Part shown: piece after piece, positions 9,035 through 19,391 of the stretch
Layout of the letters: each line of letters starts with the position of its first letter
Numbering within the stretch: position 1 is the first letter of the stretch
Source: an uncultured bacterium
GTDB taxonomy: Bacteria; Vulcanimicrobiota; Xenobia; Xenobiales; Xenobiaceae
Reading direction: 5' to 3'
Assembly: GCA_934644775.1 (NCBI GenBank)
Contig: CAKUDB010000005.1
Coordinates: 60,834-124,833 of the forward strand
Length of the DNA: 64,000 bases
Program-made: the position numbers and the translations under genes
The notes under the pieces: generated by a model
What the model was told of the DNA's origin: nothing
Database searches by the model: none
Seen by the model: only the letters and a program-made list of their open reading frames with translations

Positions 9035-9094
9035 TTCGTCTTCTCCTAAAATATACCCCCACCAACCCCCTAAAACCAAAAACCGAAGGGGATA

Positions 9095-9634
9095 TTACTT
9101 ATTGGCAACAACTTCAGGCAACTGAACTTCACGGTAGGAATTAGCTAAAAGAACCTTGTCTTCGTAAATTTTATTTTCGTACTCGGCAGTTTCCTGAGCT
9201 AATTTGCCGGTCTTTCCTTTAAGTTCAGCTAGAGCTTTAGAGTCGACAGTTTGTCCGGACTGATAATTTTTTTCTAAAAAATCGGCAAGTACAGTACAAT
9301 GAGCTAAACGATTTTGCAAAGCTCCCTGGTAGTGAAGGCGCATATTCTGACAAGGTTGGGGACAATTGGCCCCCTCGATAGCCTTAATAGTATCAGTTAA
9401 ACGCCCAGCCTGACTTCTAAGAGCTTTTACCAATTCGTCGCACTGCTGCTGAGTCATAGGATTATCTATTTGGGAAGTAAGCTTGCCTATATCGTAAGCG
9501 TCGGCCTCTACTCTACGCTCGTATACTGTCATTTGGGAAACATACATATTGACCGTCTGCCCTTCAGACATACCGCAAGCCCAGCAAGAGATCGCCACAA
9601 TACCTAGAGCTAGCCAAACCTTCAAAGTTCTCAT
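9095..9634 (-). CDS. Small secreted helical protein, unknown function
   Basis: The ATG at 9634 gives 179 residues starting with a signal sequence (MRTLKVWLALGIVAISCWAC). It could be processed at Cys17 or Cys20 as a lipoprotein, though the lipobox is weak. The mature part is mainly alpha-helical, with four further Cys residues (two in CPQPC) and heptad-like helices. The frame remains open upstream to 9772, but that part is Cys- and Phe-rich and covers a strong hairpin, so it is unlikely to be coding. I recognise no family. Confidence 0.65.
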   Translation of the reverse strand: MRTLKVWLALGIVAISCWACGMSEGQTVNMYVSQMTVYERRVEADAYDIGKLTSQIDNPMTQQQCDELVKALRSQAGRLTDTIKAIEGANCPQPCQNMRLHYQGALQNRLAHCTVLADFLEKNYQSGQTVDSKALAELKGKTGKLAQETAEYENKIYEDKVLLANSYREVQLPEVVANK

Positions 9635-9749
9635 CTTAAAAAAACCTAATAAATAAAATACTGTTACTATAAAAAACTGTACAACACAGGTGCAGTGTAA
9701 CTGCTGCTTTCTCGCTAGACAAAGGTAAAACTTACCCCCGCCTATAGAA

Positions 9750-9770
9750 GGGGGTAGGTTCGCTACCCCC
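9750..9770. repeat. Perfect 8-bp hairpin upstream of the small secreted protein gene
   Basis: GGGGGTAG and CTACCCCC flank a five-base loop GTTCG. There is no T-run on either side, so it is more likely an RNA structure or regulatory element in the leader of the minus-strand gene than a terminator. Confidence 0.5.
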
Positions 9771-9845
9771 ACCTTTATCCCCTACCAAAAAGGTAGTGGA
9801 TAGAGGCCAGACTACCACTTAAATTGCGAGATCTAAGCCCATAAA

Positions 9846-9886
9846 AAAGGGAGTCTGAGAGTTTTTCCAACCCTCAGACTCCCTTT
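9846..9886 (-). terminator. Strong intrinsic terminator of the groES-groEL operon
   Basis: A 14-bp perfect stem (AAAGGGAGTCTGAG with CTCAGACTCCCTTT) lies about 90 bases below the groEL stop and runs into a T-run (CCCTTTTTTAT) on the minus strand. Confidence 0.9.
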
Positions 9887-9973
9887 CTTATAAACTATCC
9901 CCTAAAAGCTGCCACCAACTACTGGAGCTAAAAAGGGACAGCCTGGAGCTTCTACGCTACAGACGAAGCTAAA

Positions 9974-11653
<1,680 letters not shown>

Positions 11654-11675
11654 TTACGATTGAATTGTATTTGCC

Positions 11676-11969
11676 TTAGGCTAAAATGCCCATAATTTCG
11701 CGCTGGTCGACGATTACGTACTCTTGGCCGTCAAGTTTAATTTCGGTGCCAGAGTATTTACCTAACAGCACGATCTGCCCCACTTCCACTTCCATGTGGT
11801 TACGCTTGCCATTGTCGAGCAATTTGCCAGAGCCTACGGCTACGACTTCGCATTTCATTGGTTTTTCCTGAGCGCTCTCGGGGATATAAATACCACCGGC
11901 AGTCTTCTGCTCGGAAGCGAGGCGCTTCACCACAACGCGATCACCTAACGGTCTAATAGTCAAAGCCAT
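11676..11969 (-). CDS. groES: Co-chaperonin GroES (10 kDa)
   Basis: Lid of the GroEL chamber. The sequence MALTIRPLGDRVVVKR, the mobile loop AGGIYIPESAQEKP, and the C-terminal KYSGTEIKLDGQEYVIV are typical; 97 residues. ATG at 11969 is supported by GGAGG about eight bases upstream; the open frame to 12008 lacks any site. First gene of the groES-groEL operon. Confidence 0.98.
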   Translation of the reverse strand: MALTIRPLGDRVVVKRLASEQKTAGGIYIPESAQEKPMKCEVVAVGSGKLLDNGKRNHMEVEVGQIVLLGKYSGTEIKLDGQEYVIVDQREIMGILA

Positions 11970-12044
11970 ATCTAACCTCCAAAAAGCCTTTTCCTCGGGG
12001 TGGCACACCCACCGATTTTAGAGGAAGAGACTTATTATCTTCAT

Positions 12045-12071
12045 AAAAAAGGCCCCCCTTAAATAAGGGCC
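12045..12071 (-). terminator. Terminator of the M32 carboxypeptidase gene
   Basis: GGCCC and GGGCC arms around an 11-base loop, followed on the minus strand by TTTTTTATG. It separates the peptidase transcript from groES. Confidence 0.75.
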
Positions 12072-12162
12072 ATAAATCTTTTAACGCCGGATTATTACGA
12101 ACCCCAACCAACCTTCCCCTGCCGAAAAATTGTTGCAGTCCGTTAGATGTATATTAGATTTG

Positions 12163-13710
12163 TTATAGATTATAGATAGCGCCGTACTTCTTTTCTAAGT
12201 AATCGACAAAAGGCCCGGCTGCCAAGCTCTCTCCAGTGGCAACCTTAAGCAATTCGCCAGGATAGAGGCGCTGACCATAAACATAAATATGATCGTGCAA
12301 CCAGTTGCGAATAGCTCCCAGCTGACCGTGGCGCAAAATTTCTTCTGTATCGCCAAGATCTTTTTTAAGAGCTTGCCAAGTTTGAGCGCCGATTAAGTTG
12401 CCCAAAGCATAAGCCGGGAAATAGCCAAAAAGACCAGACGACCAGTGTACATCTTGCAAGCAACCTTCACTATCCGTCTGAGGAACGATGCCCAAATAGT
12501 CGGACATAGCATTATTCCAAGCTTCAGGCAAATCTTTTACGGCTAATGAGCCTTCGATGAGAGCTTTTTCCAATTCAAAACGCAACATAATATGCAAGCT
12601 ATAAGTTACTTCGTCGGCTTCAGTGCGTATAAAGGAAGGAGTTACATAGTTTATGGCCTTATAAAATTCTTCCAAATCGACTCCAGCAGTTTGGGCCGGG
12701 AAGTAAGACTTAAAGACCGGATAATAAAATTCCCAAAAAGCATGGCTGCGACCGATAATATTTTCCCAGAGACGAGATTCACTTTCATGGATAGCCATGC
12801 TAGCCCCGCCCTCTAAAGGAGTGTGCGTCCATTGGCTGGGAGATCCTTGCTCGTAGAGGGCGTGGCCAGTTTCGTGTAAAGCCGTAAACATAGCTTTAGT
12901 TACAGCTTGCTCGCTAAAATTGTTAGTTACGCGCACATCTCTAGTAGAGAAAGAGCAACAGAAAGGATGAATGACATCATCAACTTTGCCGCGCATCCAG
13001 TCGTAGCCCATATCGCTCATGAGACGATGGCAAAAACGGCGCTGCAATTCTATAGGGTAGTTCTTATTAACTACGCGCAGTTGGGGCTGTTTGGCCTGAG
13101 TGATACGACTAACCAAGCTCACTAAGTGGCCGCGCAGTTGGCCAAAGACTTGGCTTACTTGCGCCGTAGTTAAACCGGGCTCGTAAACGTCAAGCAAAGC
13201 GTCGTAGATATGGTCTTGGTAGCCTAAAGCTTCAGCCTTGGCGCGGCAAAGTTCGACCACACGCTCTAAAGGCTCGCGAAAAGAGGCAAAATCGTTATTT
13301 TGACGAGCTTCCATCCAAACACTTTGGGCTTTAGAACAGGCGGCAGTTAAAGCAGAAGCTACAGAAGAGGGCACTTTAGAATCGTTGTCGGCTTCGCGCC
13401 TTACTTTGCGCAGCAAATCGGCCTTGACGTCTAAATTATGTAAATCGTAAGGAGAAGAAGACTCTAAGCTAAGGCCAGATCTTTTCTCTTGGGCCAATTC
13501 TTCTTCGGAAGCTTGGATAAGTTGGCGATACTCTTGGGAAGTAGAAAGGCGGTGGGCCAATTCGGAGACAACCCCCATTTGCTCGGCACGAGCTTCGTCG
13601 GCCCCGATAGGCATACTAGTCTCTAAATCCCAAGTCAGAAGTTCCAAAATTTCTTTTAAGCAAGTAATCTCTTTAATCTTTTTTAAAAGCTTTTCGTAGG
13701 CTCGGCCCAT
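12163..13710 (-). CDS. M32 carboxypeptidase (Taq family)
   Basis: Zinc-dependent carboxypeptidase of the thermostable Taq carboxypeptidase family. The zinc motif HETGH begins near residue 278 (ALHETGHALYEQG), followed about 25 residues later by HESESRLWEN, which carries the third ligand Glu. The 515-residue length, DVRVTNNF and the IRTEADEVTYSLHI motif all fit M32. No signal peptide, so cytoplasmic. GGAGAAG precedes the ATG. It is a single-gene transcript between the polymerase gene and groES. Confidence 0.95.
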   Translation of the reverse strand: MGRAYEKLLKKIKEITCLKEILELLTWDLETSMPIGADEARAEQMGVVSELAHRLSTSQEYRQLIQASEEELAQEKRSGLSLESSSPYDLHNLDVKADLLRKVRREADNDSKVPSSVASALTAACSKAQSVWMEARQNNDFASFREPLERVVELCRAKAEALGYQDHIYDALLDVYEPGLTTAQVSQVFGQLRGHLVSLVSRITQAKQPQLRVVNKNYPIELQRRFCHRLMSDMGYDWMRGKVDDVIHPFCCSFSTRDVRVTNNFSEQAVTKAMFTALHETGHALYEQGSPSQWTHTPLEGGASMAIHESESRLWENIIGRSHAFWEFYYPVFKSYFPAQTAGVDLEEFYKAINYVTPSFIRTEADEVTYSLHIMLRFELEKALIEGSLAVKDLPEAWNNAMSDYLGIVPQTDSEGCLQDVHWSSGLFGYFPAYALGNLIGAQTWQALKKDLGDTEEILRHGQLGAIRNWLHDHIYVYGQRLYPGELLKVATGESLAAGPFVDYLEKKYGAIYNL

Positions 13711-13839
13711 ATTTTTCTTCTCCTATTCACGCTAGCCCAACACTACCTTCAACTCTCAATTTTAGCTTAAAAAGGGAGCGCCCCCTTGGGCAGCTAAGTT
13801 GTATTAGTTAAACAGCACTACCCGAAGCAACTTACGCGT

Positions 13840-13893
13840 AAAAAAAGCGGCAGCCCCCCTCTAGGCAGCTCGCCACCTTTCGACAGCGCCGCT
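13840..13893 (-). terminator. Terminator of the family B polymerase gene
   Basis: AGCGGC and GCCGCT arms enclose a structured 40-base loop. The distal arm runs into seven T residues on the minus strand. It lies just below the polymerase stop codon. Confidence 0.6.
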
Positions 13894-13917
13894 CCAAAGG
13901 CTCCTAAAGTTGGCAGT

Positions 13918-16266
13918 TTATTTTTTTAGGCGGCTATCCTTTTTTACTGGCAACACTTCGGCAGGTACTAAAAGGGGAAATTGCTCCAACAAAGCTTCCA
14001 ACTTAGCAACATAATAGGCGCTATTTTCGTCGGGAGTGGCGGCGTTATACAAACTGAGCTCTTTAGCATTTTCAAAAATACGCACGCTCTTCTTAGTGCC
14101 GATAATGTAATAGCGCACCGCCTGGCCAGCAGCGTAAGTATGGGCAGATTTTAAAGCTACTTCATAAGCGGCGGCTCGGTTGCGACTGCTCTTTTCAATC
14201 TTTTTGCGATAATTTTCCAATGAATCGTTTAATATCTCAGTTTTGGCCAACAAGGTTATAGGTAGATTATGCTGGAGAATATCATCTTTAAGCCCAACTA
14301 TATAGGCCGCCGCTTCGGCCTGACGCCCTTGCAATACTAAAGAGGCCGTATTCTGTAAAGCTAAACGCAAATAAGGCTCGCGAGAGCGAGAGCGGAAAGT
14401 AGCTCCACTAAAAGACAAGTTGCCATTTTTATCAAGAAGGACATAATTTTTGGTAGTGTGAGAGTACATAGAAGGATAGAAACCGTCTAGTTCTACCCCA
14501 ATACCGGAAGGCAAGATACCATTTATAATTTCAGCTATTTTATGGGCGTAAACTTCCGGCTTTTCTACCGCTTGAGGATCGGCTTGGAAATAGACACCGT
14601 CAGTATCGTATTCCACTACCCGACAACCTACTTCTTTTAATTTGCCAATGATAGAAGCTAAAATTTCTCTACCCTCGGCAGTAACTTGAGAGGCCCTAGT
14701 AAAATCGGCGAAATTACCTTGGGCAAAGCCTAAATAACCGTAAAAAGAATTGATTAAGATCTTAAATGTACTCTGTAAGGCCTCATAAAAACGGATCTTT
14801 TCCCGATCTGGCTCGGCCTCTTGCTCAGAAAGGCGCATAAGGGCCTTAGCCTTAAGGCGGAAATTGCGCAATTTGGCCAATAATTTAAGGAACAGACCAA
14901 GTTCGTCGCTCTGAGGGCCTAAGTTGCAACTAAGCATAATCGAGGGGTAAAGGGACTGTACGTCACAGTGATAGACCCCGTGGACGATCCCTTCTATTTC
15001 TTGACCTGCCGAAGCTCCCATATATTGGGCAACTGGCGGCTTGTCGGGAATACTGACCGAATGGTTTAAGTAATAGCGCAAGAATAAACTGTTAATTTTG
15101 GTAGCTGTACCGCGCAGAATAGTATTTTGCAGCGAATAAGGGAAAAATTGGGCCTGAACATAAAAAGGATAGAGTAAAGCTTCGCTGACTCTTTCGAGTA
15201 GAGCTCCGTAAAATTCGGCTTTTTCCCTTTCTGAAGCTAAGGTGGGCTCTTCTTCTCCCATTATTCCCAGCGATTGGGCAGTCTCTTCCAAAGAGAAGGT
15301 CTCCAATTCGCGCCAAGTTACGTCACGCAGACGGGCTAGCATTAAAGTATCGACCAATTCGCGCCCCCATAAGTCCCAATAAATGTAGTCGTAGCGTTTG
15401 TTGGCAATAGTAGTGTAGGTCTTGCGCCCTTTAGGCTCCAAACAAACGCCTTTAGGCAAGCTGCGCTTTTTATCCTCACCGATATATTCACGCCCTAGCA
15501 ACAATTTTACCTTAACGCCTTTAGCCCGTGCCTGTAAATAAGGCAAAATATCATCGTATAAAAAATGGCCTTCAATAATATCCGGATCCCAGGCTTTCAC
15601 ATTTTGCACAAAATCTTGGAGCAACTTAGCTTCGTTGCCCTCATATTCGTCTAAAGAAAATACTTTTTCTCGACCGTCAGAAAGGCGCAAATAAAGACAA
15701 CCGATACTTTCTTGAATACAATTATGTAAATTTTCTCCGTTACCACAGGAGGTTATTACAGTTAGACCCAAGCGCAAAAGCTCTTTAAAATTTAAGCCGT
15801 TAAAAAGGCAAAAGCCAGCTTGAGTAAGGTATAAATTGACAAAATCATTATTATAAAGTTGCCAACTACTGTGACTGGCCGAGGAAAGCTGGGCCAAGTT
15901 TAGCTTGAGCTCTTTATTTAAAGCGACTAGCTCTTCACCGGTATCAGCCGAAACAATACTGTTAAAGAATCCGCTTCCGCTCAATTTTGTACTTTCATAG
16001 TGGCCCAATGGGCTAGCGACCAAGCCTTCGTTTAATGGGCTATGGTGCAACCAAAAATAAGGGCGAAAGCTTTCCCTAGTTAAACAGACTGGCCCGCTAT
16101 TGGTTGCTTTAGTTTGTTCTGGCCTCAGACGCTGCCATATATAAACTTCATTGTCATTTACAGCTACTCCCACCACTTGTGGGCGCGGCTTGGCCCCTAA
16201 AAGCTCAGGACAGCTCCCATTATCTAATACGTCGGCTAGTGAAATATGTATACCTTCAATTTCCAT
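13918..16266 (-). CDS. Family B DNA polymerase with degenerate exonuclease motifs
   Basis: DNA-directed DNA polymerase, 782 aa. Polymerase motifs are intact: motif A DVQSLYPSI (Asp435), motif B KILINSFYGYLG (502-513) and motif C YDTDGVYF (Asp554, Asp556). The 3'-5' exonuclease fold is recognisable (SLSDG-like strand; DPDIIEGH at 227-234; LVDTLMLARL at 305) but its residues are lost. Exo I, normally DxE, reads LTVIT near 168-172. Exo II, normally GHNxxxFDLPYL, reads GHFLYDDILPYL. Exo III, normally YxxxD, reads YGALL. The layout resembles bacterial PolB of the Acidobacteria/Chloroflexi type. A role in repair or translesion synthesis is inference. Start ATG at 16266. Confidence 0.9.
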   Translation of the reverse strand: MEIEGIHISLADVLDNGSCPELLGAKPRPQVVGVAVNDNEVYIWQRLRPEQTKATNSGPVCLTRESFRPYFWLHHSPLNEGLVASPLGHYESTKLSGSGFFNSIVSADTGEELVALNKELKLNLAQLSSASHSSWQLYNNDFVNLYLTQAGFCLFNGLNFKELLRLGLTVITSCGNGENLHNCIQESIGCLYLRLSDGREKVFSLDEYEGNEAKLLQDFVQNVKAWDPDIIEGHFLYDDILPYLQARAKGVKVKLLLGREYIGEDKKRSLPKGVCLEPKGRKTYTTIANKRYDYIYWDLWGRELVDTLMLARLRDVTWRELETFSLEETAQSLGIMGEEEPTLASEREKAEFYGALLERVSEALLYPFYVQAQFFPYSLQNTILRGTATKINSLFLRYYLNHSVSIPDKPPVAQYMGASAGQEIEGIVHGVYHCDVQSLYPSIMLSCNLGPQSDELGLFLKLLAKLRNFRLKAKALMRLSEQEAEPDREKIRFYEALQSTFKILINSFYGYLGFAQGNFADFTRASQVTAEGREILASIIGKLKEVGCRVVEYDTDGVYFQADPQAVEKPEVYAHKIAEIINGILPSGIGVELDGFYPSMYSHTTKNYVLLDKNGNLSFSGATFRSRSREPYLRLALQNTASLVLQGRQAEAAAYIVGLKDDILQHNLPITLLAKTEILNDSLENYRKKIEKSSRNRAAAYEVALKSAHTYAAGQAVRYYIIGTKKSVRIFENAKELSLYNAATPDENSAYYVAKLEALLEQFPLLVPAEVLPVKKDSRLKK

Positions 16267-16512
16267 TTTTTACCGTTTGCTCCCAGTTGCTTTTTATCTA
16301 AGAATCCCTACATAAAGGGCCCAAGGCCTCGAAGGGGAAAAAAAGTATCTATTAAGAATAATCTATAGCTATTTGTAAAGAGAGATGCGCACTCCCTCCG
16401 TTACTTCTAAAGCATTTTTTAGATCGGAGCATATTCTGATTTGGCAACTTTGGCCAGGCTGTGCGCTTTACCGCCCCAAAAGGATATCGATAGAAAAGAG
16501 AGGTGCTACACC

Positions 16513-17472
16513 GTGTCTATAGCGTCAAAATTTTCCCTTGTTCTGTGCAGTACAGTTTTAGCCTTAGGCTTGGCTATTCCGGCTCTGGCCGATCCTGCCG
16601 ACATCAGCGGCATGACCAATTTTAATCAAAACGCCATCATAACGGTTTCAGACGTCAAAGCCAAATCAGACAAACCTCGTTTGCATATCCTGCAAGTAAA
16701 GGACAACAAGGGAGCTAAATTCTTACCTATCGAAGTGGCCGCTTGGGATGTCAACGGTAACTCTTCGACTCAGAAAGCCAGCGATTTGGAGGCTATATGC
16801 CAAGTGCCGGGGCATCCCTACCATTTTTATGCCTTTGAAAGCGGCTATTGGAAAGGCGGCTCGGGTAGAGCCTTCGAAATTGAAGTAGGCCACGATCCCT
16901 ATGCTGGCTGGATTGCCAGAATAGTCAATGTCTTTAATCCTTTCCCTATGCCCGCTGACGGTATGACTCCCGATCATTTGCAAATAGAAGGCTGTGCCGC
17001 TTTGCAAGACGGCCAACAAAATACCTACATTTTCTTAGGACTGCGCGGTGACTCAGATCATCCCGGCCAATTAGTTGTCACCCGTTTAGAAAATAACAAA
17101 CTCGTAGAATTAGAGCGTAAGAATATCGATTTACGCGCTTTTCTTAACGGCGGTCGCAGTTGCTCCGACTTAAATTTGCAACCTAATGGAGAGAATAAAT
17201 TCCGCGTTCTTAGCGTAGGAACTATCGATGAAGGCGATCTTGGCCCCTTCGATTCAGTCGTTTGCGAAGTAGGATCCGTAGAACTTAAAGATAAAGGCTA
17301 TAAGCTTTCTATGCTAAAAGAGCCGGTACAAAATTATCGCCTTACCGGCTTAAAAGTAGAGTCTCTTTGCAGTTACTTTGGCGAAAACTCCGACTTATGT
17401 ATCGGTACTGACGATGAGGCTTACCAAGTAGTATTCCGTCCTCTCCCCCGTTTGCCTAAAGCTAAAAAGTAA
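16513..17472 (+). CDS. Secreted protein of unknown function
   Basis: GTG at 16513 with GAGAGG nine bases upstream gives 319 residues. A clear signal peptide (FSLVLCSTVLALGLAIPALA) ends near residue 26. The mature part is beta-rich, with repeating motifs such as EAICQVPGHPYHFYAFESG, LQIEGCAALQDGQQNTYIF and GLKVESLCSYFG. These spaced CxxP/CxxL blades suggest a beta-propeller or esterase-like-phytase fold, but I cannot name a family. An earlier in-frame ATG at 16441 lacks a site. Monocistronic with its own terminator. Confidence 0.75.
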   Translation: MSIASKFSLVLCSTVLALGLAIPALADPADISGMTNFNQNAIITVSDVKAKSDKPRLHILQVKDNKGAKFLPIEVAAWDVNGNSSTQKASDLEAICQVPGHPYHFYAFESGYWKGGSGRAFEIEVGHDPYAGWIARIVNVFNPFPMPADGMTPDHLQIEGCAALQDGQQNTYIFLGLRGDSDHPGQLVVTRLENNKLVELERKNIDLRAFLNGGRSCSDLNLQPNGENKFRVLSVGTIDEGDLGPFDSVVCEVGSVELKDKGYKLSMLKEPVQNYRLTGLKVESLCSYFGENSDLCIGTDDEAYQVVFRPLPRLPKAKK

Positions 17473-17484
17473 GTTTTTTTACAC

Positions 17485-17517
17485 CGAGCCCTCGCCTCTT
17501 AGGTCGGGGGCTTTACT
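17485..17517 (+). terminator. Terminator after the secreted protein gene
   Basis: AGCCCTCGCCT and AGGTCGGGGGCT pair (mismatches inside) and are followed by TTTACTTT. A separate T-run precedes the stem. Confidence 0.65.
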
Positions 17518-17575
17518 TTGATTGTAGAAATACCATCCCGCTATTTAGTTAGCTAGAAAGGCTACTAGCCTAATC

Positions 17576-19225
17576 ATGAAACTGTTTATAGCACAGATAA
17601 ATCCTACTGTCGGCGACCTTGAAAAGAATAGTCGCCTAATCCTAAGAGCCATCGAGCAAGCCCAAAAAGAGCAAGCTTCTTTAATTATTTTTCCTCAGAT
17701 GGCTCTTACCGGCTATCCTCCTCACGATTTACTCCGCAACCGCACTTTTACTGCCGCCATTACTAAAGCTTGGTCTACTCTGGCCCAAGCTTGCCAAGGC
17801 CTAAAAGTTATTCTTGGCACCCCTATCGTCAGCCAAGAGGACGGAGAAGAGGTACTTTATAATGGAGCGGTCTTGCTTTCTTATCATGAAAAAGCTGAAG
17901 TTAGGCCTTTACTAGCTTCAGCCTTACATGACCATTCTTGGTTTGCGCCCTCTGACTATTTTAATAATGGTTCTGACCCGACAGTCGTCGTCGATGGTGA
18001 AGATTACCAAATCCTTTTATCTGTAGATGATGAACTGGTAGATGAAGAGTTTGCCTCTTTAATTAAGCAAGAAAAGCAAAGTACCCACAAGCCGATCTTA
18101 GTGATCAACTTGGCTGCCCGTCCTTTCGTTACTGGACAATGGCACCGCCAGGTAGCTTTATTACAACAGCGGGCCCAAGAGTTGGGCATATCCATTTTGG
18201 AGGCCAACTTAGTAGGCGGCCAAGACAAAATTATTTTAGAAGGCGGCTCACTACTTATTTCTGAGCAAGGCCAACTTTTAAATTATGCGCCGCGCTTCAA
18301 AGAATACTGCCAACTCTGGACATTAGACGCCGAGCCTCCCACTAAGCCAGTGCAACTCCCTTCGCCAGAAGAAAAATGGGCTAAAGAAGCTGAGCAAACT
18401 GAAGCCATATGTTTGGGCTTATACGACTATATGCGTAAAAACGGTTTTACCGACGTCGTATTGGGTATCTCCGGCGGCATCGACTCAGCTTTATGTGCCG
18501 CTTTAGCTGTACGCACCTTAGGAGCTGAACATGTGCACGGCCTTTATATGCCCAGCCGCTTCAGTACCGACGTCAGCCAAGAAGAAGGGGCCAAACTTTG
18601 TCGCAGCCTCGGTATCGACTTGCAGCTTTTGCCTATCGAAGGGCCCAGAGCCGCCTTTACCGAGTTGCTAGCTCCAGCTTTTGTAGGACGACCTTTTGAT
18701 ATTACGGAAGAGAACATCCAAGCTCGCATTCGAGCCATCTTAGTAATGGCCATGGCTAATAAATTTGGTTGGCTAGCTATATGTACTGGCAATAAAGCCG
18801 AAGAAGCGGTAGGTTACTCCACTTTGTATGGCGACGGAGCCGGTGGTCTGGCCCCCATTATGGATCTATATAAAAACGAAGTTCGCTCCCTTTGCCGTTA
18901 CTTAAATAAAGATGGAGAGATTATCCCCTCCCTCATTATTACTCGCCCTCCCTCAGCCGAATTGCACGAAGGCCAAAAGGACTCAGACAGTTTGCCCGAT
19001 TACGATGTGCTCGACGCCATGCTTAAAGCCTATTTGGAAGAAGGGCGCACCAAAGCTGAACTTAAGGCCGAGGGCTTTGAAGAAACTATGGTGGAAAAAG
19101 TAGTCCGCTTGGTAGAGCGCAGCGAATTTAAGCGTCAACAAGGGCCTATTGGTTTAAAGGTCTCGCCTATGCTTTTGGGGTTAGATCGTCATATGCCTAT
19201 TACCAAAGGTATTGGCGCTCTGTAA
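17576..19225 (+). CDS. nadE: NAD+ synthetase with an apparently inactive glutaminase domain
   Basis: Converts deamido-NAD to NAD+. The C-terminal synthetase is intact: P-loop SGGIDSA at 299-305, TGNKAEEAVGYSTLYGD and the GGLAPIMDLYKNEV motif. The N-terminal nitrilase-like glutaminase (1-250) keeps family landmarks (FPxxALTGYPPHDLL, EANLVGGQDKIILEGGS), but the catalytic residues are changed. Glu of FPE is Gln41, the Lys segment reads RPLLASALHDH, and Cys of ICED is Ser149. The total length (549 aa) is normal for the glutamine-dependent form. It probably uses free ammonia or another nitrogen source. Monocistronic, ATG start. Confidence 0.92.
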   Translation: MKLFIAQINPTVGDLEKNSRLILRAIEQAQKEQASLIIFPQMALTGYPPHDLLRNRTFTAAITKAWSTLAQACQGLKVILGTPIVSQEDGEEVLYNGAVLLSYHEKAEVRPLLASALHDHSWFAPSDYFNNGSDPTVVVDGEDYQILLSVDDELVDEEFASLIKQEKQSTHKPILVINLAARPFVTGQWHRQVALLQQRAQELGISILEANLVGGQDKIILEGGSLLISEQGQLLNYAPRFKEYCQLWTLDAEPPTKPVQLPSPEEKWAKEAEQTEAICLGLYDYMRKNGFTDVVLGISGGIDSALCAALAVRTLGAEHVHGLYMPSRFSTDVSQEEGAKLCRSLGIDLQLLPIEGPRAAFTELLAPAFVGRPFDITEENIQARIRAILVMAMANKFGWLAICTGNKAEEAVGYSTLYGDGAGGLAPIMDLYKNEVRSLCRYLNKDGEIIPSLIITRPPSAELHEGQKDSDSLPDYDVLDAMLKAYLEEGRTKAELKAEGFEETMVEKVVRLVERSEFKRQQGPIGLKVSPMLLGLDRHMPITKGIGAL

Positions 19226-19228
19226 CTA

Positions 19229-19258
19229 GAGCTAGCCCTAGATAAAGCTAGCTTTTTT
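19229..19258 (+). terminator. Terminator of nadE
   Basis: GCTAGC repeated as a palindromic arm pair around a ten-base loop, followed by six T residues, directly after the nadE stop. Confidence 0.85.
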
Positions 19259-19274
19259 CCTCCAGCCGATAAGA

Positions 19275-19331
19275 AATAGGCGAACGACAGTCGCTCCAAC
19301 TAAGAAGGAACAGACTGGCAGTTCGCCTATT
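19275..19331 (+). ncRNA. Candidate structured RNA element between nadE and the zinc protease gene
   Basis: AATAGGCGAAC (19275-19285) pairs perfectly with GTTCGCCTATT (19321-19331). Inside lies a second pairing, CAGTC with GACTG. The 57-base cloverless hairpin sits beyond the nadE terminator, about 60 bases ahead of the next gene, and lacks a T-run. It could be a leader element or small RNA. I match it to no known riboswitch. Confidence 0.4.
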
Positions 19332-19391
19332 AAATTGGGGGGAGTTTTCCAACTTCACATCTACCTAATTATTGGTTAGGACTAACTGCTT

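Noticed and set aside
11970..12050. CIRCE heat-shock operator ahead of groES
   Set aside because: I looked for the TTAGCACTC-type inverted repeat and did not find it.
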